Source: Paracoccaceae bacterium (GTDB taxonomy: Bacteria > Pseudomonadota > Alphaproteobacteria > Rhodobacterales > Rhodobacteraceae). Taken from it: a DNA stretch of 64,000 nucleotides. The stretch is taken from assembly GCA_030148005.1 (NCBI GenBank), contig JASBUI010000018.1, positions 62,001 to 126,000 on the forward strand. Reading direction: 5' to 3'. The position numbers and the translations under genes are program-made. The notes beneath the pieces were generated by a model. It saw only the letters and a program-made list of their open reading frames with translations, had not been told where the DNA came from and ran no database searches. Positions 26,838 through 36,052 of this stretch are shown piece after piece (positions within the stretch are counted from its first letter, which is position 1; every line of letters starts with the position of its first letter).

Positions 26838-28022
26838 TCAGACGCCTGCGTCGACGATTGCCTGCGCCAAAAGCGGCACTGTCTGGGCGTTCAGGCCCGC
26901 AATGTTCATCCGGCTGTCGCCGACCATGTAGATGCCATGATCCTTGCGAAGCTTCTCGACCTGCTCGGGGCTGGCGCCAAGGCGCGAGAACATGCCGCGA
27001 TGCTCTGCCAGAAATCCAAAGCGATCCGAGCCCGAACGATCCCGCAACTCTTGCGCCAGTTGCTTGCGCAACTTCAGCATCCCCTGCCGGACGTCTTCAA
27101 GTTCGGTGGACCACATCTGGCGCAGCTTGGCATCGCCAAGGATCATGGTGACAAGGCGCGCGCCGTGATCGGGCGGGAATGAAAAGTTCTGACGGTTCAG
27201 AAAGGCAAGGTTGGCCTGCGCCGTTGCCGTGCCCGCCGCATCGCCCGAGATCGCCATCAGGATGCCGGTGCGTTCGCGGTAGATGCCGAAGTTCTTGGAA
27301 CAACTTGCCGCGATCAGCGTCTCGGGCAGGTTCGACACCAGATGCCGAAGCCCCGCCGCATCCGCCTCAAGCCCATCGCCAAAGCCCTGATAGGCAATGT
27401 CGACAAAGGGCGTGGCGCCTGTCTTGGCCAAAAGCTGGGTGACCTCGTCCCACTGCGAAAGGTTCAGGTTGGCGCCGGTCGGATTGTGACAGCAGCCATG
27501 AAGCAGAACGACATCGCCCTGCTTGGCCTTGGAAATATCCTGCATCATGCCGTCAAAATCGACAGCCCGCGATGCGTCGTCGAAATAGCGGTATTCGGCC
27601 ATCGGCATGCCAAGGTATCGAATGATCGACGGGTGATTGGGCCAGGTCGGGTTTGAAAGCCAGATCGTGGCACCGGGCGAGGCCAGCCGGATAAGTTCAA
27701 GCGCTTGCCGGATGGCCCCGGTGCCGCCCGGAGTGGCCGCCGCCGCAACCCTGTCGCGCGAGGCCGCATCGCCAACCACAAGGCCGACCATCGCATCCAA
27801 AAAACCCTGATCGCCTGCAAGCCCAGTGTAGGCCTTTGTCGTCTCATCCTGCCAAAGCTGCTGTTCGGCCGCTTTGATTGCCTTCATGATCGGCGTAGCG
27901 CCCGATGCATCCTTGTAGACACCAACGCCAAGGTCGATCTTGTCGCTGCGCGGATCCTCCTTGTACATCTGCATCAGCATGAGGATCTTGTCTTTGGGCT
28001 GGGCCGTCAGGGCGTTGAGCAT
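26838..28022 (-). CDS. Aromatic/aspartate aminotransferase (class I, TyrB/AspC type)
   Basis: A 394-residue PLP enzyme that transfers amino groups between aspartate or aromatic amino acids and 2-oxoglutarate. The subclass Ia pattern is clear: the N-terminus DPRSDKIDLGVGVYKD, HGCCHNPTGANL, and the PLP-lysine motif SCSKNFGIYRERTG. A conserved Arg lies in the C-terminal MNIAGLN region. Its ATG overlaps the sseA stop (TAATG), so the two are coupled. Substrate choice between Asp and aromatic amino acids is not certain. Confidence 0.93.
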   Translation of the reverse strand: MLNALTAQPKDKILMLMQMYKEDPRSDKIDLGVGVYKDASGATPIMKAIKAAEQQLWQDETTKAYTGLAGDQGFLDAMVGLVVGDAASRDRVAAAATPGGTGAIRQALELIRLASPGATIWLSNPTWPNHPSIIRYLGMPMAEYRYFDDASRAVDFDGMMQDISKAKQGDVVLLHGCCHNPTGANLNLSQWDEVTQLLAKTGATPFVDIAYQGFGDGLEADAAGLRHLVSNLPETLIAASCSKNFGIYRERTGILMAISGDAAGTATAQANLAFLNRQNFSFPPDHGARLVTMILGDAKLRQMWSTELEDVRQGMLKLRKQLAQELRDRSGSDRFGFLAEHRGMFSRLGASPEQVEKLRKDHGIYMVGDSRMNIAGLNAQTVPLLAQAIVDAGV

Positions 28023-28879
28023 TACGCGTCTCCGGTTGCGACCTTCAGGTCGTCATACATTCCCCACTCGCTCCACGATCCGTCGTAAAGCGCGTGATTT
28101 CGGTGGCCGATCCGCTCTAGCGCAAGCGACAGAACCGCCGCCGTCACGCCCGAGCCGCAAGAGGTGATGGCCGGCTTGTCCAGATCAACGCCTGCATCAA
28201 CAAAGACCTGGCGCAGGGTGTCGGGGTCTTTCATCGTGCCATCGACGTTCAGAAGGGTCTTGAACGGTACGTTCTTGGCCCCCGGAATGTGCCCGGCGCG
28301 AAGACCTTCGCGAGGTTCGGGCGCATCGCCGCGGAAACGCTCGGCGCTGCGGGCGTCAATGATTTCATAGTCCCCAAGCTTAGAGGCCGCCGCCACCTGC
28401 GTGACGTCCTTGATCATCTGGTTTTGCCTTTGCACCGTCATGTGCCGGTCGCGCACGACGGGTGGCAGATCCTCAATCTCGCGCCCCTCAGAGCGCCACT
28501 TGGGAAGCCCGCCATCCAGAACGGCAACATCGGTCTTGCCCATCAGCCGGAACAGCCACCAGACCCGCGCCGCCGAGAAAAGGCCGGCCCCGTCGTAGAC
28601 GACAACCTGATGCCCGTCGCCCACGCCCATCGCGCGCATCCGCGACATGAACTTTTCGACCGGCGGCACCATATGCGGCATGGCTGACCGGTGATCGCTG
28701 ATATCGTCGATGTCAAAGAAACGAGCGCCGGGAATATGCGCCTCATCATACTCGGCCCGCGGGTCGCGCCCGTCGCCGGGCAGATACCATGACGCATCCA
28801 GCACCCGCATGTCGGGATCGCCCAGATGTTGCTGCAGCCAATCGGTCGAGACCAGCGTTTTCGGATCACTATGTGCCAT
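28022..28879 (-). CDS. sseA: 3-mercaptopyruvate sulfurtransferase
   Basis: A 285-residue two-domain rhodanese. The catalytic loop CGSGVTA in the C-terminal domain is the 3-mercaptopyruvate type rather than the CRxGxT of thiosulfate sulfurtransferases. The N-terminal rhodanese domain (VLDASWYLPGDGRDPRAEYDEAHIPGARFFDID) lacks the catalytic Cys, as usual. The first ATG at 28879 is chosen; an upstream TTG adds seven residues. It is placed between smpB and the aminotransferase. Mercaptopyruvate arises by cysteine transamination, which may explain the coupling to an aminotransferase. Confidence 0.93.
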   Translation of the reverse strand: MAHSDPKTLVSTDWLQQHLGDPDMRVLDASWYLPGDGRDPRAEYDEAHIPGARFFDIDDISDHRSAMPHMVPPVEKFMSRMRAMGVGDGHQVVVYDGAGLFSAARVWWLFRLMGKTDVAVLDGGLPKWRSEGREIEDLPPVVRDRHMTVQRQNQMIKDVTQVAAASKLGDYEIIDARSAERFRGDAPEPREGLRAGHIPGAKNVPFKTLLNVDGTMKDPDTLRQVFVDAGVDLDKPAITSCGSGVTAAVLSLALERIGHRNHALYDGSWSEWGMYDDLKVATGDA

Positions 28880-28960
28880 GAATGCCCCCGCAGAGTTCAA
28901 TTACTGCCTAACGAGAGGCGCGGCGCGAGGCAAGAGGATCGGCCGCCTTTCAGGGGTCTG

Positions 28961-29434
28961 TCAGTCGCCGTGCCGCAGCAGGCGCTGTTTCTGCCGGCCC
29001 CAGTCCCGCTTGGCTTCGGTCTGGCGTTTGTCGACTGTCTTTTTACCCTTGGCGATGCCCAGCTTGATCTTGGCGATGCCCTTGCCGTTGAAGTATAGCG
29101 ACAGGGGCACAAGCGTCATGCCCTGCCGGGCCGTTGCCTGCCACAGCCGCGACAGCTCTCGCTTGGACACCAAAAGCTTGCGGCGCCGCCGCTCTTCGTG
29201 GCCAAAGGTCTTGGCCTGCAGATAGGGCGCGATATAGCTGTTCACAAGCCACAGCTCTCCCTCTTCGACTGCCGCATAGCTTTCGGCGATCTGGGCCTGA
29301 CCTTCGCGCAGCGATTTGACCTCGGACCCTTCAAGGATGATGCCGCATTCGATGTCATCCTCGATGGCATAATCATACCGCGCCCGGCGGTTGTCGGCGA
29401 TCTGTTTAGAGTTGGATGCGGGTTTCTTGGCCAT
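28961..29434 (-). CDS. smpB: SsrA-binding protein
   Basis: A 157-residue partner of tmRNA in rescuing stalled ribosomes. Characteristic segments are [32 protein letters not shown] and a basic C-terminal tail ([24 protein letters not shown]) that enters the mRNA channel. The length matches the family. It is the first gene of a likely smpB-sseA-aminotransferase unit on the minus strand. The tmRNA gene itself is not in this window. Confidence 0.96.
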   Translation of the reverse strand: MAKKPASNSKQIADNRRARYDYAIEDDIECGIILEGSEVKSLREGQAQIAESYAAVEEGELWLVNSYIAPYLQAKTFGHEERRRRKLLVSKRELSRLWQATARQGMTLVPLSLYFNGKGIAKIKLGIAKGKKTVDKRQTEAKRDWGRQKQRLLRHGD

Positions 29435-29478
29435 TGACGTCAGATAGCAGTCCCAGCGCCAAGTTCAACCGAATCCAT

Positions 29479-30333
29479 TCACTTGCAACAGCGCAGCCAG
29501 CGCACGAAAGCCAAAGCTTTTTCGCTCATCCCGTCCTTGTGCGTCAAAAGGAAGTAGCCATGCTGATCGTCCTTTGCCTCGGCCGCAACGACAAGCGTGC
29601 CCCGGTCAAGATCGCCCTCGACCAAAGCGCGCGGTTGCGCCGAATAGCCGTGACCGGCGCGGCAGGCGGCCAACACCAGTTCGCCCGTCGGAAGCTCGGT
29701 CACCGGGGTTTCGGGAACGATCAGCTTCATGTGGCGGGCCCATTGGCTTAGCTCTGTATCGCTTGTGCTGATGAACCAGGGCGCGGTGGTTGCCTGCGGC
29801 GACTGCTGCATGCGCTCTGGCGTGGCCACGGCGACGAAATTGGACTGCACAAGGCGTTCCTGTCGCACGTCGCTCCAGCCGCCCTTGCCGAACCTGATGG
29901 CGATATCGACATTGTCGCGGCGCAAATCCACCAGCTTGGTCGAGGGCAAAAGCGATATCTGGATGTCGGGATGATCGACCCAGAACTGGCCCAGCCGCGG
30001 CATCAGCCAGTTTTCCCCGAAAGACGGCGTCAGCGCGACGACAAGGGGCCGGTCGCGGCCCTTCTGGCGCAGATTGCGCGTGGCGGCGGCAATTAGCCCG
30101 AAACCTTCGTTCAATGCCTGCGCAAGGGCCTGACCTTCGCGGGTCAGGACAATGCCCCGGCCCGAGCGTTTGGTCAGCGCACAGCCCATGTCGGCCTCAA
30201 GCGCGCGGATATGCTGCGAAATGGCCGCATGGGTGACGTTCAGGCTTTGCGCAGCGTCAGTCAGACTTTCAAGTCTGGCCGTTGCTTCAAAGGCGCGAAG
30301 CGCAAATAGCGAAGGTATCTGGTTCCAATCCAT
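29479..30333 (-). CDS. LysR-family regulator, GcvA-like
   Basis: A 284-residue regulator. The opening IPSLFALRAFEATARLESLTDAAQSLNVTHAAISQHIRALE is typical of the GcvA/AmpR branch with an N-terminal winged helix-turn-helix, and the effector domain spans about 90-280. Either ATG of an ATGGGTATG pair (30339 or 30333) could start it. No clear Shine-Dalgarno is seen. It is divergent from a small putative reading frame at 30435, a typical LysR-target arrangement. The effector is unknown. Confidence 0.9.
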   Translation of the reverse strand: MDWNQIPSLFALRAFEATARLESLTDAAQSLNVTHAAISQHIRALEADMGCALTKRSGRGIVLTREGQALAQALNEGFGLIAAATRNLRQKGRDRPLVVALTPSFGENWLMPRLGQFWVDHPDIQISLLPSTKLVDLRRDNVDIAIRFGKGGWSDVRQERLVQSNFVAVATPERMQQSPQATTAPWFISTSDTELSQWARHMKLIVPETPVTELPTGELVLAACRAGHGYSAQPRALVEGDLDRGTLVVAAEAKDDQHGYFLLTHKDGMSEKALAFVRWLRCCK

Positions 30334-30434
30334 ACCCATATTGTAAGTCAAACTTACGAATTGGCAATCGTATTGAATAGGCCGCGGCCGACCGGCGCGC
30401 TATCTTGGGACATCAAGAGATATGGAGAAACAGG

Positions 30435-30605
30435 ATGCTTTCAATTATTGCCGATGCCCTGATGATCGCATCGAAAACCAATTCCTGCGGCGGCTGGAGC
30501 GATTGCCGCGATCACAACCAAAGAGCACGCCCCGCGCCCGGAAGCGACCGGCGACACCGGGCGACAGAGACGCGAAAGTGGTTTGATCGCGCAGGTGAGC
30601 GATAG
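30435..30605 (+). CDS. Possible small protein divergent from the LysR gene
   Basis: A 56-codon reading frame with a GGAG ribosome-like site eight bases before its ATG. Residues 1-14 are hydrophobic (MLSIIADALMIASK), two Cys follow, and the C-terminal half is Arg-rich. I recognise no family, though the size and basic tail recall short DUF1127-like proteins. It starts about 100 bases from the divergent LysR gene and could be its target. It could equally be a decayed remnant. Confidence 0.3.
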   Translation: MLSIIADALMIASKTNSCGGWSDCRDHNQRARPAPGSDRRHRATETRKWFDRAGER

Positions 30606-30872
30606 GAAAAGAAGCCGGACCAAGCCTTGGTGCGGTACTCAGGGCCGGTCCTGCATATGCCGCCCTTTGCTTAGGTTGAGCAGTATGCAGAGCCGGACGC
30701 GTCCAGCCTTCGCATGGACAACATCGATATGGCGCAGTACCGGACAGCGAACGGTGCAGGCATTCGGTGGCCCCTGTATAGTTAAGGTCAGCCCAGCGGG
30801 ACAAAGCTGACATCACCGACTTTTTTGCCTACCCTGATTGCATTCAGTCTTTTCGCTACCGAAAGATGACCC
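30606..30872. other. Non-coding gap before the low-GC GNAT gene
   Basis: This 267-bp stretch shows no convincing gene on either strand. It is less GC-rich near its right end (30810-30872), where a promoter for the GNAT gene is likely. No terminal inverted repeats or transposase fragments are visible. Confidence 0.5.
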
Positions 30873-31400
30873 ATGCAAAATTATAGGATTGAGACTTGCG
30901 AGAGTCTGCCACCCAAAGGCGAACTTAACAGCATCCTGTCGCAGTATTACGAGCTAATCGTCCAGAGAATGCAGGCTATGGGTTTCGAGATGGATCCAGC
31001 GGCACCACAAAGCGCGCTTGCCGAGTTTTGGGAACACTCGGATGACTACCTGCCACCAAAGGGATGTTTGGTTGTTGCACGATCTGAGAGCGGTGAAATC
31101 GTCGGTTGCGGAATGATGAAGTGTCTTGGGCCAGAAACGGGCGAACTCAAAAGGGTTTTTGTTGCCGAACATGCCAGAGGAACGGGCACTGGACGCGCAT
31201 TGATTGAGGCGCGCGAAAACGCTGCGCGGAAAATGGGCCTCAAACGGCTGATTGCGGATACGCTTACGCCCAACGTTGAAATGAGAGACCTGTATCCCAA
31301 GCTTGGATATGTAGAGTTGGGCAGTCCGGTCGAAACGACGACCTACAAGGATCAGCCGATGCTACGCCCGCATCTGCACTATTTCGTAAAAAACCTTTAA
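30873..31400 (+). CDS. GNAT-family N-acetyltransferase with atypical base composition
   Basis: A 175-residue acetyltransferase. Motif A is LKRVFVAEHARGTGTGRALIEARENAARKMG with the RGTGTGR acetyl-CoA loop, and motif B is RDLYPKLGYVELG. Its DNA is visibly poorer in G+C than its surroundings (27 of the first 60 bases by my count) and uses AT-ending codons rare in neighbours, suggesting recent acquisition. It stands alone, convergent with dapA, and ends at a long hairpin. The substrate is unknown; resistance or small-molecule acetylation are options. Confidence 0.88.
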   Translation: MQNYRIETCESLPPKGELNSILSQYYELIVQRMQAMGFEMDPAAPQSALAEFWEHSDDYLPPKGCLVVARSESGEIVGCGMMKCLGPETGELKRVFVAEHARGTGTGRALIEARENAARKMGLKRLIADTLTPNVEMRDLYPKLGYVELGSPVETTTYKDQPMLRPHLHYFVKNL

Positions 31401-31415
31401 AACGATGCCGCCCAC

Positions 31416-31452
31416 AGACCGAGGACCGTGAAAACCACGGTCGGCTCGGTCT
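31416..31452. terminator. Long hairpin between the GNAT gene and dapA
   Basis: AGACCGAG plus GACCGTG pairs with CACGGTC, a GG bulge, then CTCGGTCT. This makes a 15-bp stem with a five-base loop, in the convergent gap between the GNAT gene and dapA. No U-tract follows on either strand, so it may be a bidirectional 3' structure rather than a classical terminator. Confidence 0.5.
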
Positions 31453-31473
31453 CGCCAGCCACCCCTATGCCTT

Positions 31474-32349
31474 TTAGTTCAAAAGGCCTGCGTGGCGCAT
31501 GGCGTCGTCCATGCGGGCGCGGACAGCTTCGGTCACCGGCATCAGTGGCAGGCGCATCTCTTCGCTGCAGCGGCCAAGGCGCGACATGCCGTATTTGGCG
31601 CCCGCAAGGCCCGGCTCTAGAAAGATTGCCTCGTGCAGGGGCATCAGGCGGTCCTGATACTCCAGCGCCTTTGCATAGTCCCCGTTCAGCGTTGCGGCCT
31701 GAAACTCGGCGCAAAGGCGCGGCGCGACATTGGCGGTGACCGAAATGCAGCCAACGCCGCCATGTGCGTTAAAGCCCAAGGCCGATGCGTCCTCTCCCGA
31801 AAGCTGGCAGAAGTCGGCGCCGCAAGTGATGCGCTGCTTTGAGACGCGCGTGATGTCGGCGGTTGCGTCCTTGACGCCGATGATCCGGGGCAGGCGGGCA
31901 AGCTTGCCCATGGTTTCGGGCGACATGTCAACGACGGACCGGCCGGGGATATTGTAGATGATGATCGGAATATCGGCGGCATCATGCACGGCCGTGAAAT
32001 GCGCGATCAGCCCCGCTTGGGTGGGCTTGTTGTAGTAGGGCGTCACAACCAGCGCGGCATCGGCCCCGACCGAGGCGGCATGCTGGGTCAGGCTGATTGC
32101 CTCGGACGTGTTGTTCGATCCTGCGCCTGCTATCACCGGCACACGGCCAGCGGCGGCCTTGACGACAACCTCGACGACCTGGCGGTGCTCAGAGTGGCTT
32201 AGCGTCGGGCTTTCGCCGGTGGTACCGACAGGCACCAACCCCGAAGAGCCTTCGGCGATGTGCCATTCGACCAGTTCTTTAAGGGCAGCCACATCAACTT
32301 GGCCGTCCTTGAACGGCGTCACCAAAGCGGGCATAGAGCCTGAAAACAT
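31474..32349 (-). CDS. dapA: 4-hydroxy-tetrahydrodipicolinate synthase
   Basis: Condenses pyruvate with aspartate semialdehyde in the lysine/diaminopimelate pathway. The 291-residue TIM barrel shows GTTGESPTL, the catalytic Tyr in [10 protein letters not shown], the Schiff-base Lys in IGVKDATAD, and a [10 protein letters not shown] segment. The ATG at 32349 has GAGAGGTG upstream; 16 upstream codons in frame are not conserved. It is divergent from slt, which also concerns the cell wall. Length is normal. Confidence 0.96.
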   Translation of the reverse strand: MFSGSMPALVTPFKDGQVDVAALKELVEWHIAEGSSGLVPVGTTGESPTLSHSEHRQVVEVVVKAAAGRVPVIAGAGSNNTSEAISLTQHAASVGADAALVVTPYYNKPTQAGLIAHFTAVHDAADIPIIIYNIPGRSVVDMSPETMGKLARLPRIIGVKDATADITRVSKQRITCGADFCQLSGEDASALGFNAHGGVGCISVTANVAPRLCAEFQAATLNGDYAKALEYQDRLMPLHEAIFLEPGLAGAKYGMSRLGRCSEEMRLPLMPVTEAVRARMDDAMRHAGLLN

Positions 32350-32502
32350 GGTGTGGCACCTCTCTCTTTTATTCGGGGCTGAGTCGCCCAATTGCAAACC
32401 CGGCGGAAACTAGCCTTGAATTGCCCGATTGCCAAGTTTGTGAATTGATGTACTGGCGCGCTTGGCTAGGTTCAGGTGACGCGGGTGGAAGGTAACGCAA
32501 GA

Positions 32503-34446
32503 ATGCGGCGGTTTTTTCAACTATTTCTGATGGCGCTGATTGTACTGGCAAACAGTGCGCAGGGCCAGAGCGCGGCGCCGGCCGATCCGTTGGCCGCCGC
32601 CTTTGAGGCGATGCGCGCCAATGACTGGGACAAGGCGCTGGCGCTGTCCGGGCAGGTCGGCAAGGTCGAACAGGATGTCATCGAATGGCAAAGGCTGCGC
32701 GCCGCGCAGGGCGATTTTTCCGAGTATCTGGATTTTCTGGCCCGCCGCCCCGATTGGCCGGGCCTGCCGCTTTTGCGCAAACGCGGCGAGGGGCAGATAC
32801 CTCAGGATGCAAGCCCCAAGGATGTGATCGCCTATTTCAAGGGCCACGCCCCGAGCACCGGAACCGGAAGCATGCGCCTTGTGGCGGCCTACCGCGCGCT
32901 TGGCCACAAGGGTGAGGCCGAAGCGCAGGCGGTTCTTGCGTGGCGAACGCTGTCGCTGACCGCCGAAGAACAGGACACGATGCTTCAGAGCGAAGCCAAG
33001 CTTTTGGGGCGCCACAACATTGCCCGGCTGGACATGCTTTTGTGGCGCGGGCTGAACGATGAGGCCGAGCGCATGTTCGATCTTGTCCCGGACGGGTGGA
33101 AGGCGCTGGCACGTGCGCGCATCGCCCTGCGGCGCAGCAGCGACGGTGTGGATGCGCTGATTGGCGCGGTGCCTGCCGATCTTTCCGGGAACGCAGGGCT
33201 TGCCTATGAGCGTTTCAACTGGCGCGCCCGCAAGGGCCGCAACGCCGATGCCATCGCCCTTTTGATAGAGCAAAGCAGCACCGCCGCCGCCCTTGGAGAG
33301 CCAGAGCGCTGGGCCAGTTGGCGGCGCAGCCTTGCGCGCGCCGAAATGCGTGCAGGCCGCTATTCCGAGGCTTATCAGATCGCGGCGCGCCACCAGCTAA
33401 GCGGCGGCAACAACTATGCCGATCTTGAATGGCTGGCCGGGTACATCGCCTTGCGGTTTCTCAAACAGCCCGATCTTGCGCTTGATCATTTCACCCGGTT
33501 TCGCGCCGGTGTCGGCTCTCCCATAAGTCTGGGGCGGGCAGGGTACTGGACGGGCCGCACGCTGGAAGCGATGGGCGATGCCGAGGCGGCCCGCACCGCC
33601 TATGCCGAAGGGGCGCAGTACCAGACAAGCTTTTACGGGCTTTTGGCCGCGGAAAAGGCCGGGCTTCCGATGCAGCCTGAACTTGCCGGAACCGAAGAGT
33701 TCCCACCTTGGCAGGATGCCCCTTTCATGAAGTCGTCGGTCATGCAGGCGGCGGTTGCCTTGCAAAAGGCGGATGAAACCGCACTGGCGCGCCGTTTCAT
33801 GGTGCAACTGGCTGCGACCTTGTCGCGTCAGGAAATGGGCCAGATGTCACAGCTTGCCCTGTCACTGGGCGAGGAATACATCGCGGTGATGATCGGAAAG
33901 GCAGCCGCTTCCAAGGGGTATGTTCTGCCCGAAAGCTATTACGCGGTTCACCCCTTGGCCAACACCAGCCTGCCGGTGGACCCCGAACTTGCCCTGGCCA
34001 TTGCGCGGCGCGAAAGCGAATTTGACGCCTCGGTCGTATCGGGCGCAGGTGCGCGCGGCATGATGCAGGTGATGCCGCGGACCGCAGAGGCGGTGGCAGG
34101 GCGCCTTGAGATCGACTTTTCCGCCGATCGCCTTTTGTCGGACTGGCGCTACAACGTTCAGATCGGATCGGCCTATCTTGCCGAGCTGGAACAGGAGTTC
34201 GGGCGCAACCACGTCCTTGTGTCGGCCGCCTATAACGCGGGCCCATCGCGCGTGCGCCGCTGGATCGAGGAACAGGGTGATCCGCGTTCGGGCCAGATCG
34301 ATGTGGTCGACTGGATCGAAGGCATCCCGTTCCGCGAAACCCGCAACTACGTCATGCGCGTCATGGAAAGCCTGCCGGTTTACCGCGCAAGGATCGCGGG
34401 CAAGCCTTTGCCGATAGAACTTAGCCGCGAGTTGATTGCAAAGTAG
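32503..34446 (+). CDS. slt: Soluble lytic murein transglycosylase (Slt70-like)
   Basis: A 647-residue periplasmic glycan lyase producing 1,6-anhydro-muropeptides. It has a signal peptide (1-22, cleavage near AQG), a long alpha-superhelical domain of about 430 residues, and a C-terminal GEWL-fold SLT domain. The catalytic Glu lies in ALAIARRESEFDASVVSGAGARGMMQVMPRTA, and AAYNAGPSRVRRW follows. ATG 32503 is preferred over GTG 32476 because it directly precedes the signal peptide and has GGAAGG upstream. It is divergent from dapA. Confidence 0.95.
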   Translation: MRRFFQLFLMALIVLANSAQGQSAAPADPLAAAFEAMRANDWDKALALSGQVGKVEQDVIEWQRLRAAQGDFSEYLDFLARRPDWPGLPLLRKRGEGQIPQDASPKDVIAYFKGHAPSTGTGSMRLVAAYRALGHKGEAEAQAVLAWRTLSLTAEEQDTMLQSEAKLLGRHNIARLDMLLWRGLNDEAERMFDLVPDGWKALARARIALRRSSDGVDALIGAVPADLSGNAGLAYERFNWRARKGRNADAIALLIEQSSTAAALGEPERWASWRRSLARAEMRAGRYSEAYQIAARHQLSGGNNYADLEWLAGYIALRFLKQPDLALDHFTRFRAGVGSPISLGRAGYWTGRTLEAMGDAEAARTAYAEGAQYQTSFYGLLAAEKAGLPMQPELAGTEEFPPWQDAPFMKSSVMQAAVALQKADETALARRFMVQLAATLSRQEMGQMSQLALSLGEEYIAVMIGKAAASKGYVLPESYYAVHPLANTSLPVDPELALAIARRESEFDASVVSGAGARGMMQVMPRTAEAVAGRLEIDFSADRLLSDWRYNVQIGSAYLAELEQEFGRNHVLVSAAYNAGPSRVRRWIEEQGDPRSGQIDVVDWIEGIPFRETRNYVMRVMESLPVYRARIAGKPLPIELSRELIAK

Positions 34447-34449
34447 GCG

Positions 34450-35316
34450 CTAACGTTTCTTGCGCTCGCGCCACAGCGTATAAAGACCCGCCGAGACGAC
34501 AATGGCGGCCCCGACGGCGACGTTGGTATCAAGTGTCTCGGAAAACACTGTGATCCCGATGGCTGAGGCAAAGACAAGTTGAAGAAAGGCAAAAGGTTGA
34601 ACCGCAGAGGCCTCTGCGACCTCATAACAGCGGATCAAAAGCCAATGGCCCGTGGCACCTGAAACGCACAAAAGCGCCATCCAGCCCCAATCGACCGGCG
34701 TCATCGGCTCCCAGAACCAGACGCCGACAACCGTCATCACCGCGCCCCCGACTGTGCCGGTCCAGAAAAACGAGGTTGCCGAGCTGTCGAGCCGCGCAGC
34801 ATAGCGCGTCAGCAGCCCATAAAGCGCAAAGAGAAGCGCCGAGATCAGCGGCACCACGGCATAGGGCGAAAACACCTTTAGCCCCGGTTCCAGAATGATC
34901 AGGACACCAATGAACCCCACCCCGATCGCCGACCACCTGCGCCAGCCGACCGCCTCACCAAGGATCGGCCCCGACAGCGCGGCAACAAGAAGCGGATAGC
35001 TGGTAAAGATCGCATGGCTTTCCACAAGGCCCAGAAGGACAAAGGCAAGCACCATGACGCAGATCTCAAGCGCCAGTAAGAGGCCGCGGAAAATCTGAAG
35101 CCCCGGCTGTTTGGTGGCCGCTGCGGCGCGAATTCCCCCCGGACGACGCGAGGCGATGAAGATGACGAAAGCGGCAAAGAACCAATAGCGGATCATCACC
35201 ACCATCAGCACGTTGTACTGTCCCGCCAGATGGCGAGAGATGCCATCCTGCATGGCAAAGACAAATGTCGTCGCGATCATCAGCATAATGCCAAGGCGCG
35301 TATTTGATTGGGTCAT
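34450..35316 (-). CDS. EamA/DMT-family transporter
   Basis: A 288-residue inner-membrane protein with ten predicted helices in two EamA repeats (about 1-140 and 150-285). It has the usual positive residues between helices and a basic C-terminus (LWRERKKR). The superfamily exports metabolites such as amino acids or nucleosides, but the substrate cannot be read here. It is convergent with slt and follows mnmD with a one-base gap, so it may be co-transcribed with that gene. Confidence 0.92.
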   Translation of the reverse strand: MTQSNTRLGIMLMIATTFVFAMQDGISRHLAGQYNVLMVVMIRYWFFAAFVIFIASRRPGGIRAAAATKQPGLQIFRGLLLALEICVMVLAFVLLGLVESHAIFTSYPLLVAALSGPILGEAVGWRRWSAIGVGFIGVLIILEPGLKVFSPYAVVPLISALLFALYGLLTRYAARLDSSATSFFWTGTVGGAVMTVVGVWFWEPMTPVDWGWMALLCVSGATGHWLLIRCYEVAEASAVQPFAFLQLVFASAIGITVFSETLDTNVAVGAAIVVSAGLYTLWRERKKR

Positions 35317-35317
35317 C

Positions 35318-35998
35318 TCAGGCTTTCAACCGCCCCGTCGTCATGTGACGCTTTCGCCCGTATCCCGGTTGGCGCGTAACCGCAATGCCCGCCTGTTCAA
35401 GCCCCCGGCGGACAAAGCCGGCGGCCGTATAGCTGGCCAATGTGCCGCCCGGTGCGGTGTGGGCAGCAACCTCTGCCATTAGCTTAGGCTCCCAAAGCTC
35501 TGGGTTGCGCGCAGGGGCAAAACCATCAAGGAACCACGCATCCGCCTTTCCGTCCCAAGCGGGCAGGGTTTCGCGCGCGTCCCCGCAAATGACATCAAGC
35601 GTGACACCAGAAGAAAAATCAAAGCGCCCGCCCCCCGGCGTCCACATGCCAGTCAGTTCCGCCGAAAGCTGCGCCAGCTGGGGAAAAGCCAGATGCGCCC
35701 GCGCCATCTGTTCGGCCTCAAGCGGAAAGGCTTCGAAACTTGTGAAGGTCAGCCGCCCCGACTGCCCCGTCTCTTTCCAAAGCTGGTAGCTGGCCAGAAA
35801 ATTCAGCCCCGTGCCAAAGCCAAGTTCGCCAATGCGGAACCCGTCGCAGAACCGCGCCGGAAGGTCATTTCCGGCCAGAAAAACATGCCGCGTCTCTTCC
35901 AGCCCGTCGTGGACCGAAAAATACGGATCGTCGAATTGCTGCGAAACCGGAAGGTTGCCATCGCGCCATGTCAGCGCGGGCCGCTGGTTCTTTGACAT
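35318..35998 (-). CDS. mnmD: tRNA 5-methylaminomethyl-2-thiouridine methyltransferase (MnmD-type)
   Basis: A 226-residue SAM-dependent methyltransferase equivalent to the N-terminal domain of E. coli MnmC, which completes mnm5s2U34 in tRNA. Characteristic blocks are [36 protein letters not shown] (shown in parts), [13 protein letters not shown] and [17 protein letters not shown]. The true start is ATG 35998 (AGGA upstream); the long upstream extension overlaps the divergent gene. The oxidoreductase half of MnmC is absent here and a FAD protein is encoded divergently next door. Confidence 0.93.
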   Translation of the reverse strand: [226 protein letters not shown]

Positions 35999-36052
35999 AG
36001 GCTGTCCTAGAAGCTGTGCAGTTAGGCAGACATCTGGCGAAGGAACGGCGAC

